Below are positions 8,601-18,582 of a stretch of 64,000 nt of DNA, in pieces. This DNA is from Thalassotalea sp. G2M2-11. Lineage in GTDB: Bacteria; Pseudomonadota; Gammaproteobacteria; Enterobacterales; Alteromonadaceae. A program made the position numbers and the translations under genes. Every line of letters starts with the position of its first letter. Position 1 is the first letter of the stretch. The notes beneath the pieces are model-generated. The model did not search any database and was not told where the DNA came from. It saw nothing but the letters and a program-made list of their open reading frames with translations. The stretch is from contig NZ_JADNYL010000002.1 of the NCBI RefSeq assembly GCF_017168195.1, positions 1,076,509 through 1,140,508 on the forward strand. Reading direction: 5' to 3'.

Positions 8601-10128
8601 AGATTTAGCACAGCTGATTTTTGACTTAAAACAAGTCAACCCTAAAGCCGTGATTTCCGTTAAGCTCGTTTCTGGCCCAGGTGTAGGTACCATAGCTTCA
8701 GGCGTTGCCAAAGCCTATGCAGATTTTATCACCATTTCAGGCTATGACGGCGGCACAGGTGCCAGCCCATTAACCTCAGTGAAATATGCGGGTTGTCCTT
8801 GGGAGCTTGGTTTAGCGGAAGCTCATCAGTCATTAGTTGATAATGGCTTACGTCATAAAGTACGTTTACAAGTCGATGGCGGCTTAAAAACTGGTTTAGA
8901 TATTGTTAAAGCGGCAATTTTAGGTGCTGAAAGCTTCGGCTTTGGTACGGCTCCTATGGTGACCTTAGGTTGTAAATTCTTGCGTATTTGTCATTTAAAT
9001 AACTGTGCAACAGGTGTTGCCACACAAGATGATGTATTACGAGAGCAGTACTTTAAAGGCTTACCTGATCAAGTGATGAATTACTTTAAATTTATTGCTC
9101 ATGACGTCCGTGAGATACTTGCTAAGCTGGGCGTGGAAAGCCTGACAGCCATCATAGGTCGCACCGATTTATTAACACCGCTGGCCGGTATTAGTGCGAA
9201 ACAGCAAAAATTGGATTTATCGCCAATTATTGCCCCGGTGGTTGCTGGAGAAAATACCGCATTACACCAAACGGAAGCCAATATCCCATTTGATAAAGGT
9301 CTGCTTAATCAAAAACTTGTTGACACTTGTCTTGATGCGGTTACCCACAGTAGCGGCGGTGAATTCCGCTTCAGCATTCAAAATACAGATCGTTCCGTAG
9401 GTGCAGCTCTTTCTGGTGAGATCGCACGACATCACGGCGACCAAGGCATGGCATCTACTCCGATAAAAGTACAACTATCGGGCACAGCTGGCCAAAGTTT
9501 TGGTGTCTGGAATGCTGGTGGATTAGAAATGACACTTACCGGTGATGCCAATGACTACGTTGGTAAAGGCATGACAGGTGGTAAATTGACAATCAAACCA
9601 CCTAAAGGGGTTGCTTATCAGAGCCATGAAACCATGATCATGGGTAACACTTGCTTATACGGTGCTACTGGCGGCCATTTATATGCTTGTGGCCGAGCGG
9701 GTGAGCGTTTTGCCGTTCGAAACTCAGGTTGTCATGCAGTAGTCGAAGGCACAGGCGATCACACCTGTGAATATATGACAGGTGGTATTGTCACAATTCT
9801 TGGTCAAGTTGGCGTTAACTTTGGTGCGGGCATGACAGGTGGCTTTGCTTATGTACTTGATGAAGCGGATGACTTAGCGGTACGCTTAAACAATGAATCA
9901 ATTGAAAGTTTACCAATTGAAGATCTCACCATACATCAAGAGCATTTACGTGGCATCATCAGTCAACACTTTGAAGAAACAGGTAGTCTTCGGGCACAAG
10001 ACATTTTAGCCAATTTTGATAAGTTTGCCCCGTTATTTAAATTAGTTAAACCAACAGCTACAGATGTTAAAACCCTACTGGGTCATCGTAGCCGTTCATC
10101 TGCTGAACTTCGCGTTCAAGCGCAGTAA
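5668..10128 (+). CDS. gltB: Glutamate synthase (NADPH) large subunit
   Basis: The alpha subunit of NADPH-GOGAT makes two glutamates from glutamine and 2-oxoglutarate. The protein has 1,486 residues, the usual size. Its short propeptide MQLYDPNSQKDN ends before Cys13 (CGFGLIAH), which becomes the N-terminal nucleophile of the class II amidotransferase domain. A central domain, the FMN/2-oxoglutarate synthase domain (for example GGTGASPLTSVKYAG and the C-x5-C-x4-C cluster region CKFLRICHLNNCATG binding a 3Fe-4S centre) and the glycine-rich GXGXG beta-helix domain follow. The start has a strong GGAG site. gltD follows after 30 bp, forming the gltBD operon. Confidence 0.97.
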   Translation: MQLYDPNSQKDNCGFGLIAHQQGETSHKLVKTAISALDRMQHRGGINADGKTGDGCGLLMQKPDSFFRAIAEENNWKLGRKYAVGMIFLNQDPVIAAKSKQILEEELDRETLTIVGWRKVPTDPSILGEIAASNVPAIEQVYVDAPPGWRNRDLERRLYMARRRAENRIDDEKFYVASLSCLVTIYKGLVMPVDLPNFYLDLADIRMQTAICVFHQRFSTNTSPQWHLAQPFRYLAHNGEINTIKGNRQWCRARTYRFQSPLLPDLRDAAPFVNETDSDSSSLDNMLELFLAGGMDLFRAMRLLMPPAWQNSPLMDDELKAFYEFNSMHMEPWDGPAGVVMTNGRHVACNLDRNGLRPARYVITRNGFITLASEVGIWDYGEDEVIEKGRVGPGEMLAIDTYNGKVFLSNDIDNELKGRHPYREWLDNNIRRLVPFNKLAAEQIGKRVFDDQHIAEYHKLFNYSYEEIQQVIKTLAENGQEATGSMGDDTPMAVLSSQPRTLYDYFRQQFAQVTNPPIDPLRERYVMSLGTCIGREHNVFNETTGHANRILFETPILMYTGLKQLRELDPKHYRSDTLTLNYDPEEGLEAAIRRLADEAVDLVRNQNTVILVLSDRNIQKGLLPIPAAMAVGAVQKRLVAEQLRCDSNIIVETASVRDSHQFAVLLGLGATAIYPYLALETVEQLVDQGQIELSARDAVINYRNGINKGLLKILSKMGISTIASYRCAGLFEVIGLNQNIMQLCFPELPSRIAGADFADIEQDNINLARKAFLAHQKINHGGLLKYVHGGEYHAYNPDVVSLLQKAVRSGEYSDYQQFAQEVNNRPAAALRDLIALKDDTQAISIDKVEPESELFKRFDSAAMSIGALSPEAHEALAIAMNRLGGFSNSGEGGEDERRFGTVKNSRIKQIASGRFGVTPHYLVNADVLQIKVAQGAKPGEGGQLPGDKVTPLIAKLRFSVPGVTLISPPPHHDIYSIEDLAQLIFDLKQVNPKAVISVKLVSGPGVGTIASGVAKAYADFITISGYDGGTGASPLTSVKYAGCPWELGLAEAHQSLVDNGLRHKVRLQVDGGLKTGLDIVKAAILGAESFGFGTAPMVTLGCKFLRICHLNNCATGVATQDDVLREQYFKGLPDQVMNYFKFIAHDVREILAKLGVESLTAIIGRTDLLTPLAGISAKQQKLDLSPIIAPVVAGENTALHQTEANIPFDKGLLNQKLVDTCLDAVTHSSGGEFRFSIQNTDRSVGAALSGEIARHHGDQGMASTPIKVQLSGTAGQSFGVWNAGGLEMTLTGDANDYVGKGMTGGKLTIKPPKGVAYQSHETMIMGNTCLYGATGGHLYACGRAGERFAVRNSGCHAVVEGTGDHTCEYMTGGIVTILGQVGVNFGAGMTGGFAYVLDEADDLAVRLNNESIESLPIEDLTIHQEHLRGIISQHFEETGSLRAQDILANFDKFAPLFKLVKPTATDVKTLLGHRSRSSAELRVQAQ

Positions 10129-10146
10129 TGATAGAACGCGAATTGA

Positions 10147-11574
<1,428 letters not shown>

Positions 11575-11594
11575 TCTAACCCTCTAACTTTCCC

Positions 11595-11624
11595 AAAAAA
11601 GATAGCTTTGGCTATCTTTTTTTA
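11595..11624 (+). terminator. Rho-independent terminator of gltBD
   Basis: Stem AAAAAAGATAGC / GCTATCTTTTTT with a TTTG loop and a T-run, about 20 bp after the gltD stop. Confidence 0.88.
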
Positions 11625-11716
11625 TTTGAATAAAGTGTCTCTGCAAAGGTGTCATTAAAACAGTACTATGACAATCTGTTATACTAGATATTGATTGTTC
11701 AATTGGGTAGTAGTTG

Positions 11717-12490
11717 ATGTACAAATTAGTGAACTTCTTCAGTTATATCTTGGTATTATTGTCACTATACCCTCTGAATGCTTTTACTGCTGAAACAACT
11801 TATTATCAAATTGATGTCGTCACTGAGTATTTAGCGCCTTATCAAACTCAAAATAGTGACGGCTCGCTCGGCGGCTTTGCCACTGAAGTGATACACGCCT
11901 TATTTGAACAAGCCCAAAGCGAAGCTAACATCACTGTAATGCCTTGGGCTCGTGCCTACCAAACCGCGATAACTAATGAAAATATCATGATATATTCAAT
12001 GGCCAAGACAGCAAAACGGACACCTTTATTTCGCTGGGTTGGCAAGTTAACAAAAGAACGGTTATTTTTTTGGGGATTAAAAAACCAATTCTTTCAGGAT
12101 GAAATCCCTCTGGCTTTATTAAAAGGTAAGCGAATCGCAGCAACAAAAAATTCAAACATTGAAAAATACTTAACCCGTCATAACTTTTTCAACACTCACC
12201 TTATTACCAGAGAAACCCAAGCCATACGTATGCTTTATCTCAATCGAGTAGATCTTATCATTGACACAGAAATTAACATGATTGCAAAAACACGAAGCCT
12301 AGGCTTAGATATTGATATAATAAAAAAGATAGGCGAAGTAATAGAGCTGAACAATGATTTAGCTATCGCCTTTAATCTCAACTCAGATGAAAAAATGGTA
12401 AAACACTTTCAACAAGCTTATGGTGAGATCAGCAAAAACGGGGTACTCAATCAGCTTAAACAAAAATGGCAAATCACAGAAACACAGTAA
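11717..12490 (+). CDS. Periplasmic solute-binding protein, family 3-like (ABC-type amino-acid binding fold)
   Basis: A 257-residue exported protein. The first 25 residues form a signal peptide (hydrophobic core LVNFFSYILVLLSLYPLNAF, then TA-E). The rest matches the bacterial extracellular solute-binding family 3 pattern: an N-terminal lobe beginning 'TEYLAPYQTQ..GSLGGFATEVI', RAYQ, and a second lobe with 'GKRIAATKNSNIEKYL'. No permease or ATPase gene is beside it, so it could be an orphan binding protein or a sensor partner; the ligand is unknown. A TTG three bases upstream shares the frame; I prefer the ATG. A TATACT box at about 11680 may be its -10 element. A paralogue is encoded at 41936-42748. 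Confidence 0.8.
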   Translation: MYKLVNFFSYILVLLSLYPLNAFTAETTYYQIDVVTEYLAPYQTQNSDGSLGGFATEVIHALFEQAQSEANITVMPWARAYQTAITNENIMIYSMAKTAKRTPLFRWVGKLTKERLFFWGLKNQFFQDEIPLALLKGKRIAATKNSNIEKYLTRHNFFNTHLITRETQAIRMLYLNRVDLIIDTEINMIAKTRSLGLDIDIIKKIGEVIELNNDLAIAFNLNSDEKMVKHFQQAYGEISKNGVLNQLKQKWQITETQ

Positions 12491-12501
12491 CCTGATCAAA
12501 A

Positions 12502-12525
12502 AAATGCGGACAACTGCCCGCATTT
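12502..12525. terminator. Convergent terminator between the solute-binding protein gene and fabY
   Basis: An 8-bp stem (AAATGCGG / CCGCATTT) with an 8-nt loop. On the minus strand it is followed by seven T, which suits fabY; on the plus strand the T-run is weak. Confidence 0.75.
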
Positions 12526-12552
12526 AATTATTAATAATTGTAAAAGTGTAGG

Positions 12553-14454
12553 TTATACCATGTCACTAAAAGGGTTGACGCTTGGCAATTCAATGGTATT
12601 TTTCATACCAGTCATTGAGATGCTAGCCGCGGTTAATTCCACATCTTGATCCGCTAATACACCATCACCAAACTTATAGATCAAATCAAATTGTGCATTA
12701 TCCGCTTGATGACGATACGCTTGCTGAGCATATTCAACGGAAATCAATTTATCACGATAACACTCCATGGCTTTCGCGCCATGACGTTTCTCCATCATAG
12801 ATAAGGTCACATTAGGTGAGAAAATAGTCGCGGTTGCATTGTTACCACCAAAGCCTTTTGAATTAATAAATGCAATATCCATATCCTGACATTGCCAATG
12901 CTCAGTGGCAATATTTAATCGCTCGTCATAGACATCGTCTGCCACTTTATCAATGGTGGTGATACCCGGCATAATATTATATTCAAAAACCCCTAGCGCC
13001 CACGCAACCTGATCACCACTAGCAGGGCCAATAGTATGACCTAAATATGCTTTAGGCGCTGCTACAGGCCAATTTGAGATACCAAAGCTGTCAGCGATAC
13101 GGTGATATATTAATGATTCCGTGACACGATTTTGCGGTGTACTAGAGCCATGCGCTAAGATAAAACTACGTTGTTGTACCGCTTCTTCGCCGAGAATACT
13201 TTTTGCTAAAGCGACCGATTTGGCCATAGTAATATAATTACCTGGACCCGGCGCTGTAATCGACTTTTTGATGCCATCTGCATTGGTATACACATCCGCG
13301 ATAGAACCTAACACTTTAGCACCTAGTTCCAAGGCTAAACTATCATCCATAATCACCAAAAACTGAGCCGCTTCACCGATAGTAAAGCCACAGTTCTCGC
13401 CAAACGGTCGGCTAGTTCTTCGATGATCGGCTTCACCTTCGGTGATACCATCAAGTTTCTTCAACCCTTCTTCATTTGCTAAGGCACTCATATTACCAAA
13501 GCCTTCTATCACCTCTGGTGTGATAGAGCAGTCATTACCACCGACAATAGCAAGTCGAATACGCCCAGCCTTGATATCTTGAACAGCCGCTTTTAAATTA
13601 TATAAAAAAGTCGCGCAGGCTCCGGTTGAAGTAAATGTTGTCCCGACACTACCTGTGACATAAGCATTGATAAAGTCAGTTGACATGGTATTTAAACCAA
13701 GCGCTAAGTTTTTCGTTGAAACACGCTCTCCTCGTAAACGATTTTGCATCATACCGCCATGGCCTTCGGCCTGAACTTGGCCAAATACCGAAGCTGAATA
13801 AGTGCCTATCTCATCAGGACTGACATGACTGGCCAGCGTATCCCACGAATAACCAGTGGAATGGATAGCATCTGCCGCGCCAAAAATTGTCGCTTGTAAC
13901 CCGCGAGGCTGGTATCGGCTATTGTAAAGCACTGCTGGATCGAACCCAGTAGGAAACTGCCCCGCGGCTTTAATCGGATTGTCTCGTGTTGAGGCATGCA
14001 TCACTTCAACTTCGCCGGCAATTTCAACCCGCACACGCTTATCACTAAGCTCTGTGATTTTCCAACTTCTCGGTAACGGTACTGGTAAGTCTCGAGCACG
14101 CGTTTCAAAACAAATACCTGTCTCTGAAGACTGCATGGTTAATTTTTGTTGCCAAGAGGTCGCATCCGGATCAAAATGCTCTGCTTCAATTTTGCGAATA
14201 AGCGTTCCTGCTAAAATTTGTTCACCAAACTTTGCTTCCACTTGATCTGGAGTCACTTCATTACCGTCTTGATCTTGTAACTTACCATCTGTGTAAGTTA
14301 ATAAATTCATCAAAGTCGCTAAGCCAACAAAAGTTTCTTGGCGTGCTTCTTCATTTAATTTATCAATCACAATACGACGAAAACCTTGGTGAAATGAAGT
14401 TCGTCCAGCGGCATTGATACCACCCATTCCAACAATTACTGGTAATGCAGTCAT
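12553..14454 (-). CDS. fabY: Beta-ketoacyl-ACP synthase FabY-type
   Basis: A 633-residue ketosynthase that resembles FabY of Pseudomonas aeruginosa (PA5174) along its whole length: VIVGMGGINAAGRTSFHQGFRR at the start, PRGLQ, the nucleophile region STGACATFLYNL, SRPFGENCGFTIGEAAQ, APGPGNY, LAHGSSTPQNRVTES, YLGHTIGPASGDQ and INSKGFGGNNA. In Pseudomonas FabY condenses acetyl-CoA with malonyl-ACP to begin fatty-acid synthesis in place of FabH. It is far longer than FabB/FabF because of an N-terminal extension. The ATG at 14454 has a GAGAGAA ribosome-binding site; a TTG five codons upstream would extend it. It is divergent from a DJ-1/AraC regulator, with palindromes between. Confidence 0.88.
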   Translation of the reverse strand: MTALPVIVGMGGINAAGRTSFHQGFRRIVIDKLNEEARQETFVGLATLMNLLTYTDGKLQDQDGNEVTPDQVEAKFGEQILAGTLIRKIEAEHFDPDATSWQQKLTMQSSETGICFETRARDLPVPLPRSWKITELSDKRVRVEIAGEVEVMHASTRDNPIKAAGQFPTGFDPAVLYNSRYQPRGLQATIFGAADAIHSTGYSWDTLASHVSPDEIGTYSASVFGQVQAEGHGGMMQNRLRGERVSTKNLALGLNTMSTDFINAYVTGSVGTTFTSTGACATFLYNLKAAVQDIKAGRIRLAIVGGNDCSITPEVIEGFGNMSALANEEGLKKLDGITEGEADHRRTSRPFGENCGFTIGEAAQFLVIMDDSLALELGAKVLGSIADVYTNADGIKKSITAPGPGNYITMAKSVALAKSILGEEAVQQRSFILAHGSSTPQNRVTESLIYHRIADSFGISNWPVAAPKAYLGHTIGPASGDQVAWALGVFEYNIMPGITTIDKVADDVYDERLNIATEHWQCQDMDIAFINSKGFGGNNATATIFSPNVTLSMMEKRHGAKAMECYRDKLISVEYAQQAYRHQADNAQFDLIYKFGDGVLADQDVELTAASISMTGMKNTIELPSVNPFSDMV

Positions 14455-14491
14455 TAAATTTTCTCTCAATATAGGGTAACTAAAATACTTA

Positions 14492-14505
14492 TTACACTAG
14501 TGTAA
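14492..14505. promoter_or_regulatory. Perfect 14-bp palindrome upstream of fabY
   Basis: TTACACTAGTGTAA is a perfect dyad 38 bp upstream of the fabY start codon. Its core resembles the TACAC-type half sites of FabR/DesT-like TetR regulators of fatty-acid genes, but the match is only partial. Confidence 0.5.
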
Positions 14506-14523
14506 AAATAAACCTTCATAAAT

Positions 14524-14543
14524 AATGGTTAAATTTAGCCATT
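14524..14543. promoter_or_regulatory. Near-perfect 20-bp palindrome in the fabY/AraC divergent region
   Basis: AATGGTTAAATTTAGCCATT departs from perfect symmetry at a single symmetric pair. It lies 43 bp upstream of the AraC-type regulator start and may control either gene. Confidence 0.45.
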
Positions 14544-14550
14544 TATTATG

Positions 14551-14575
14551 CCAAAATAGCCAAAAGTAACCAAAA
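14551..14575 (+). promoter_or_regulatory. Triple CCAAAA direct repeat before the AraC-type regulator
   Basis: CCAAAA occurs at 14551, 14560 and 14570, that is, spaced 9 and 10 bp apart on about one helical face. Direct repeats of this type are common AraC-family binding sites, which suggests autoregulation. Confidence 0.4.
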
Positions 14576-14585
14576 CATCATTCAT

Positions 14586-15599
14586 ATGCCGAGATCACGT
14601 AAGTTACGCGACAATAAAATCACTATCGCCCTAGTGTTATATGATCATATGTTGGCGACCAGCGTGAGTTTACCGTTAGAAATGCTACGTGCTGGTGAAG
14701 CAATTGGTATTAGAGAAAACAAGAAAGCACCACGTTTGGCCATTCAAATGGTGGCAGAAACAACCGAAGCGGTAACAACGCGAGCTTTAATCAAGTTACT
14801 GCCCGATACCAGTGTTGCACAGGCCATAACACCTGATTACGCATTTATTCCCAGCTTATGGCGCAATCCACGCCCTGGCATAAAAAAACAACCTCAACTC
14901 ATAAAATGGCTAAACAATATTTGGCATCAAGGCAGTACCTTAGTAGGCGGCGGTACTGGTGTTTGTTTTTTAGCAGAATCCGGTGTGCTAGACGGCCACT
15001 CGGCAACGACCCATTGGCATTATGTTGAACAATTTAAACGTGATTACCCAAAAGTTGAACTTAAGCCTGATTTTTTTATCACCCAATCAGAACGCATTTA
15101 TTGTGCAGCCAGTTTAAATGCGCTGGCAGACATTGTCGTTCATATTATTGAACAAATTTATGGCAAAAGTGCAGCACAGCATGTTGAACGTAACTTCTCC
15201 CATGAAATTCGTAAACCATATGAAGAACAACGCTATTTAGAAGGTGCCGTCAACAGGCATTCCGATGAGTTGATCACCCAAATTCAATTCTGGATGAAAA
15301 CCAACTTAAGTGCAGATCTGTCATTACGCGAATTAGCCGAACAGTTTGGCATCAGTCAACGCTCGTTTACCCGACGTTTTAAAGCCGCAAACGGGGTAAA
15401 CGCCATGAGCTATTGGCGGCAATTAAAACTTGAATTAGCCAAGGATTTACTGACATCAAGTAATTTGTCGATACAGGAAATTGCGTTTCAAGTGGGTTAC
15501 CAAGATCAGGGACAGCTGACAAAACTATTTAAACGTGATCTTAACACCACTCCCAGTCAGTACCGTAAGATGGTAAAACGAAAACTATTTAGTCAGTAA
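14586..15599 (+). CDS. AraC-family transcriptional regulator with DJ-1/PfpI-like N-terminal domain (GlxA type)
   Basis: A 337-residue cytoplasmic regulator. Residues about 12-200 have the DJ-1/PfpI (class I amidotransferase-like) fold seen in GlxA-type regulators: 'ITIALVLYDHMLATSVSLPLEML', and 'GSTLVGGGTGVCFLAESGVLDG' with a Cys at the nucleophile elbow, followed by the His-containing 'ATTHW'. Residues about 230-330 hold two helix-turn-helix motifs of the AraC type (LRELAEQFGISQRSFTRRF and IQEIAFQVGYQDQGQLTKLF). It is divergent from fabY, so it may regulate fabY or itself; the ligand is unknown. It has an ATG start and no obvious strong ribosome-binding site. Confidence 0.88.
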   Translation: MPRSRKLRDNKITIALVLYDHMLATSVSLPLEMLRAGEAIGIRENKKAPRLAIQMVAETTEAVTTRALIKLLPDTSVAQAITPDYAFIPSLWRNPRPGIKKQPQLIKWLNNIWHQGSTLVGGGTGVCFLAESGVLDGHSATTHWHYVEQFKRDYPKVELKPDFFITQSERIYCAASLNALADIVVHIIEQIYGKSAAQHVERNFSHEIRKPYEEQRYLEGAVNRHSDELITQIQFWMKTNLSADLSLRELAEQFGISQRSFTRRFKAANGVNAMSYWRQLKLELAKDLLTSSNLSIQEIAFQVGYQDQGQLTKLFKRDLNTTPSQYRKMVKRKLFSQ

Positions 15600-15616
15600 T
15601 TGAGCGACAACGTTTT

Positions 15617-15928
15617 TTACTGACAAAATTCATCTTGCAAGAATGCAATTAAACGCACCACTGAGTGATTAGCAATACTGTAATAAATAGTTTGCGATAC
15701 TCGGCGAGTTTTCACTAACCCATCGTTACGTAATCTGGCTAAATGCTGGGATAAACTCGACTGGCTTAAATCTACAAACTGGTTTAATTCAGTCACTGAA
15801 AGCTCTTTTTCCCCCAAGTGACATAAAATCAATAAGCGATTCTCATTACTCATTGCTTTTAGTAAATCAGCCGCTTGTCCTGCATTATTTCGCATTTCGG
15901 CAATATCTATTTCAGTATTTTTACTCAT
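15617..15928 (-). CDS. ArsR-family repressor with the SqrR/BigR/YgaV cysteine pair
   Basis: A 103-residue winged-helix regulator. The sequence AMSNENRLLILCHL, LSQSSLSQHLARLR and a wing ending TIYYS match the branch of ArsR proteins that includes E. coli YgaV, Rhodobacter SqrR and BigR. The two cysteines used by that branch to sense persulfides are present at matching places: Cys36 in LLILCHL and Cys102, the second residue from the end (EFCQ). In those proteins a polysulfide bridge between the two lifts repression. It is divergent from the RND operon, which ends in a DUF2892 gene like the YgaV partner YgaP. A GTG two codons upstream is possible; the ATG has better AAGG spacing. Confidence 0.88.
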   Translation of the reverse strand: MSKNTEIDIAEMRNNAGQAADLLKAMSNENRLLILCHLGEKELSVTELNQFVDLSQSSLSQHLARLRNDGLVKTRRVSQTIYYSIANHSVVRLIAFLQDEFCQ

Positions 15929-15955
15929 CTGCACTAACCTTAGTAAAACTTACAA

Positions 15956-15983
15956 TTGATTTTACATTAGTATATGCTAATAT
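15956..15983 (+). promoter_or_regulatory. Promoter of the RND operon with an overlapping operator
   Basis: TTGATT (15956-15961), a 16-bp spacer and TAATAT (15978-15983). The dyad ATTAG-TATATG-CTAAT (15966-15981) fills the spacer and overlaps the -10 box, as expected for a repressor site; the divergent ArsR protein is the obvious candidate. Confidence 0.55.
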
Positions 15984-16026
15984 AAAAGTATATTAACAAA
16001 ACCTAATATAATAAAGAGGCCACATT

Positions 16027-18573
16027 GTGTTGCGTTATTCACAATTACTACAGTTTGTCTTAGCTAAGCCTAAAGTCATTTACGCAATTGTCATGCTAAT
16101 GGTCGTGACCAGTTTAGCCATGATGCCAAAACTGACGATAGATACCGATCCTGAAAATATGCTCAGTCAGGATAATCCCGATCGTGTACTGCATAACCAA
16201 GTAAAAACACAATTTAATATGCCCGATATGATCGTCGTTGGTGTGGTCAGTGAACAAAGCATTTATCAACCAGAAACACTGGCAATATTACAGCAACTGT
16301 CTGATCAAATTCTCGACATTGATGGTGTTATCACCCAAGATTTACTCTCACTCAGTGTCGTGGATAACATTCGCCAAGAAAGCAATGGTGGTATCCGTTT
16401 TGAGTATTTAATGAAACAGGCACCAACAACGCTAAAAGCAAGCCAAGCTGTCGCTCAAGCGGTAAAAAGATTACCTATGCTAAATAATACCTTGGTATCA
16501 GGAGACGATAAAGCCGCTGCTATTTATGTCCCAATTGAAGCCAAAGATCTTAGCTACCCAGTGGCTCAGCAAATACGAGCAATTAGTCAGCAATTTGCCG
16601 ATAACCCCGTGCAATTTCACATCACAGGCTTACCCATTGCCGAAGATCAGTTTGGTTATGAAATGTTTGTCCAAATGGGGGTAGCTGCGCCATTAGCAGG
16701 TTGTGCGATCTTTGCGTTACTCTGGTTTTTCTTTCGTAATATCCCATTGATCATTGCTCCAATGGCAGTCGCGATGGCGACAGTAATCATTATTATGGGC
16801 TCATTAATTGGTCTTGGCTTTACTGTCCATATTATGTCGTCGATGATTGCGATATTCTTGATGCCAATTGCGGTCGTTGATTCAGTCCATATACTGTCAG
16901 AATTTGCGGATCGTTATCGTCAAGGTGATCATGTTGATTCTGTCATTCAAAAAGTGATGTCTCACCTGTTTACCCCGATGCTGTACACCTCAATTACCTC
17001 AGCAGTCGGTTTTTACTCTTTACTGTTAACCCCAATTCCACCCGTTAAAGTATTTGGCGCCTTTATAGGTACCGGTATTTTATTAGCCTTTGCCCTAACC
17101 GTGCTGTATTTACCTGCGTATTTATCAAGATTAAGCCCAAAAGCTTTGACCAATTTACAAACAGCCGTTGCTCACATGGAGCAAAAAGGGAAATTATCCT
17201 CGGTACTTCATTGGTTGGGTGCGATTGCCACTCAAAAAACAAAAACGATTTTAACCGTTTTCTCCTTGTTATTAATATTTAGCCTAGTGGGTATTTCACG
17301 CATTGAAATCAATGATAATCCGGTTAACTGGTTTAAAGCCGATCATGAAATTCGTATTGCTGACAAGGTACTTAACCAACACTTTGCCGGTACGTATGAT
17401 GCGTGGTTAGTATTTAAGAACAAAGAAAACACCAATGGCCAACATACGCTTGAATTTAATGAACTTGTTAATCAAGCCACTGTTGCAGGTATTGATACGA
17501 CAGCTATCAAAGCCAAGCTTGAGCAAAGCAATCAACAAGCACTCTTTGATCAAGCCATGTTAATTACAATCGATGATTTAGCCTTTAGTGTCACTGATGA
17601 GCAACTGCCGTATGTTGAACGGTTATTACAATTTGTTGATAAGCAAATCAATGCGCAAAAACTCTTTATGCAACCTGCGATGCTCAATTGGCTCGCTAAG
17701 CTTCAACAAGCAATGAACCAAACCGACTTGGTGGGTAAGTCTAATGGCTTAAGTGATATTGTTCGCACCGTTAATCGTGAACTACATTCTGGTCAAGCTA
17801 GTGATTTTGTTATTCCCAACAGCAGTGAAGGGGTCGCACAAACCTTATTACAATATCAATCATCGCACCGCCCACAAGACTTATGGCACTTTGTTAGTCA
17901 AGACTATCAACAATCGTTGATCTGGCTGCAAATGACCAGTGGTGATAACCAACATACCAGTGCAGTGGTTGATTGGGTCAACCAATACATTGAGCAACAC
18001 CCTTCCCCTATGCCTGTTGATATTGAATGGGCGGGTAAATCTTACTTAAACATAGTGTGGCAAGATGCCATGGTCAACGGCATGATCAACAGCTTGTTAT
18101 CATCTTTTGTCATCGTGTTTTTAATGATGGTGGCATTATTCCGTTCATTTAAATACGGAGTGATGGCCATGTTACCACTGACCTTCACCATCAGTATGAT
18201 TTACGGTTTAATCGGTTGGTTCGGTAAAGCCTATGATATGCCTATTGCGGTGTTGTCGGCACTCACTTTAGGTTTATCGATTGATTTTGCCATTCACTTT
18301 TTACAACGAGCACGTGAACTAGAAAAAGAAACACAAAGCCTGCGTAAAGCGTTAGCGATGATGTTTGAAGAACCAAGCAGAGCAATATCGCGCAACGCTA
18401 TCGTTATCGCCGTTGGCTTTACACCATTATTACTGTCGCCATTAGTGCCTTACATTACCGTCGGCTTTTTTCTGGCGAGCATTATGATGGTCTCAGCCAT
18501 AGTGACTCTATTGTTGCTACCGGCACTATTAACACTTATTAAAGGTAAAACCAACGCCAGCAAGGCAGTTTAA
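16027..18573 (+). CDS. RND-superfamily (MMPL-type) exporter
   Basis: An 848-residue inner-membrane transporter of the class known as predicted exporters of the RND superfamily (COG1033). It has the duplicated plan: one TM helix (about 17-35), a periplasmic domain, five to six TM helices (about 210-365), then a second copy (TM at about 395-415, periplasmic domain, TMs at about 690-840). Each half has the TM-embedded Asp expected for proton coupling: AVVDSVHILSEF and SIDFAIHFLQRA. No membrane-fusion protein is encoded nearby, unlike drug-efflux RND systems; such stand-alone MMPL-type pumps often move lipids. The start is GTG with an AGAGG site 7-8 nt upstream. It is the first gene of a four-gene operon. 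Confidence 0.9.
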   Translation: MLRYSQLLQFVLAKPKVIYAIVMLMVVTSLAMMPKLTIDTDPENMLSQDNPDRVLHNQVKTQFNMPDMIVVGVVSEQSIYQPETLAILQQLSDQILDIDGVITQDLLSLSVVDNIRQESNGGIRFEYLMKQAPTTLKASQAVAQAVKRLPMLNNTLVSGDDKAAAIYVPIEAKDLSYPVAQQIRAISQQFADNPVQFHITGLPIAEDQFGYEMFVQMGVAAPLAGCAIFALLWFFFRNIPLIIAPMAVAMATVIIIMGSLIGLGFTVHIMSSMIAIFLMPIAVVDSVHILSEFADRYRQGDHVDSVIQKVMSHLFTPMLYTSITSAVGFYSLLLTPIPPVKVFGAFIGTGILLAFALTVLYLPAYLSRLSPKALTNLQTAVAHMEQKGKLSSVLHWLGAIATQKTKTILTVFSLLLIFSLVGISRIEINDNPVNWFKADHEIRIADKVLNQHFAGTYDAWLVFKNKENTNGQHTLEFNELVNQATVAGIDTTAIKAKLEQSNQQALFDQAMLITIDDLAFSVTDEQLPYVERLLQFVDKQINAQKLFMQPAMLNWLAKLQQAMNQTDLVGKSNGLSDIVRTVNRELHSGQASDFVIPNSSEGVAQTLLQYQSSHRPQDLWHFVSQDYQQSLIWLQMTSGDNQHTSAVVDWVNQYIEQHPSPMPVDIEWAGKSYLNIVWQDAMVNGMINSLLSSFVIVFLMMVALFRSFKYGVMAMLPLTFTISMIYGLIGWFGKAYDMPIAVLSALTLGLSIDFAIHFLQRARELEKETQSLRKALAMMFEEPSRAISRNAIVIAVGFTPLLLSPLVPYITVGFFLASIMMVSAIVTLLLLPALLTLIKGKTNASKAV

Positions 18574-18582
18574 GGAGTTATC

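Noticed and set aside
16027..18573. Drug-efflux RND (AcrB-like) pump
   Set aside because: At 848 residues it is much shorter than AcrB (about 1,050), has no membrane-fusion or TolC-like partner and matches the MMPL-type exporters.
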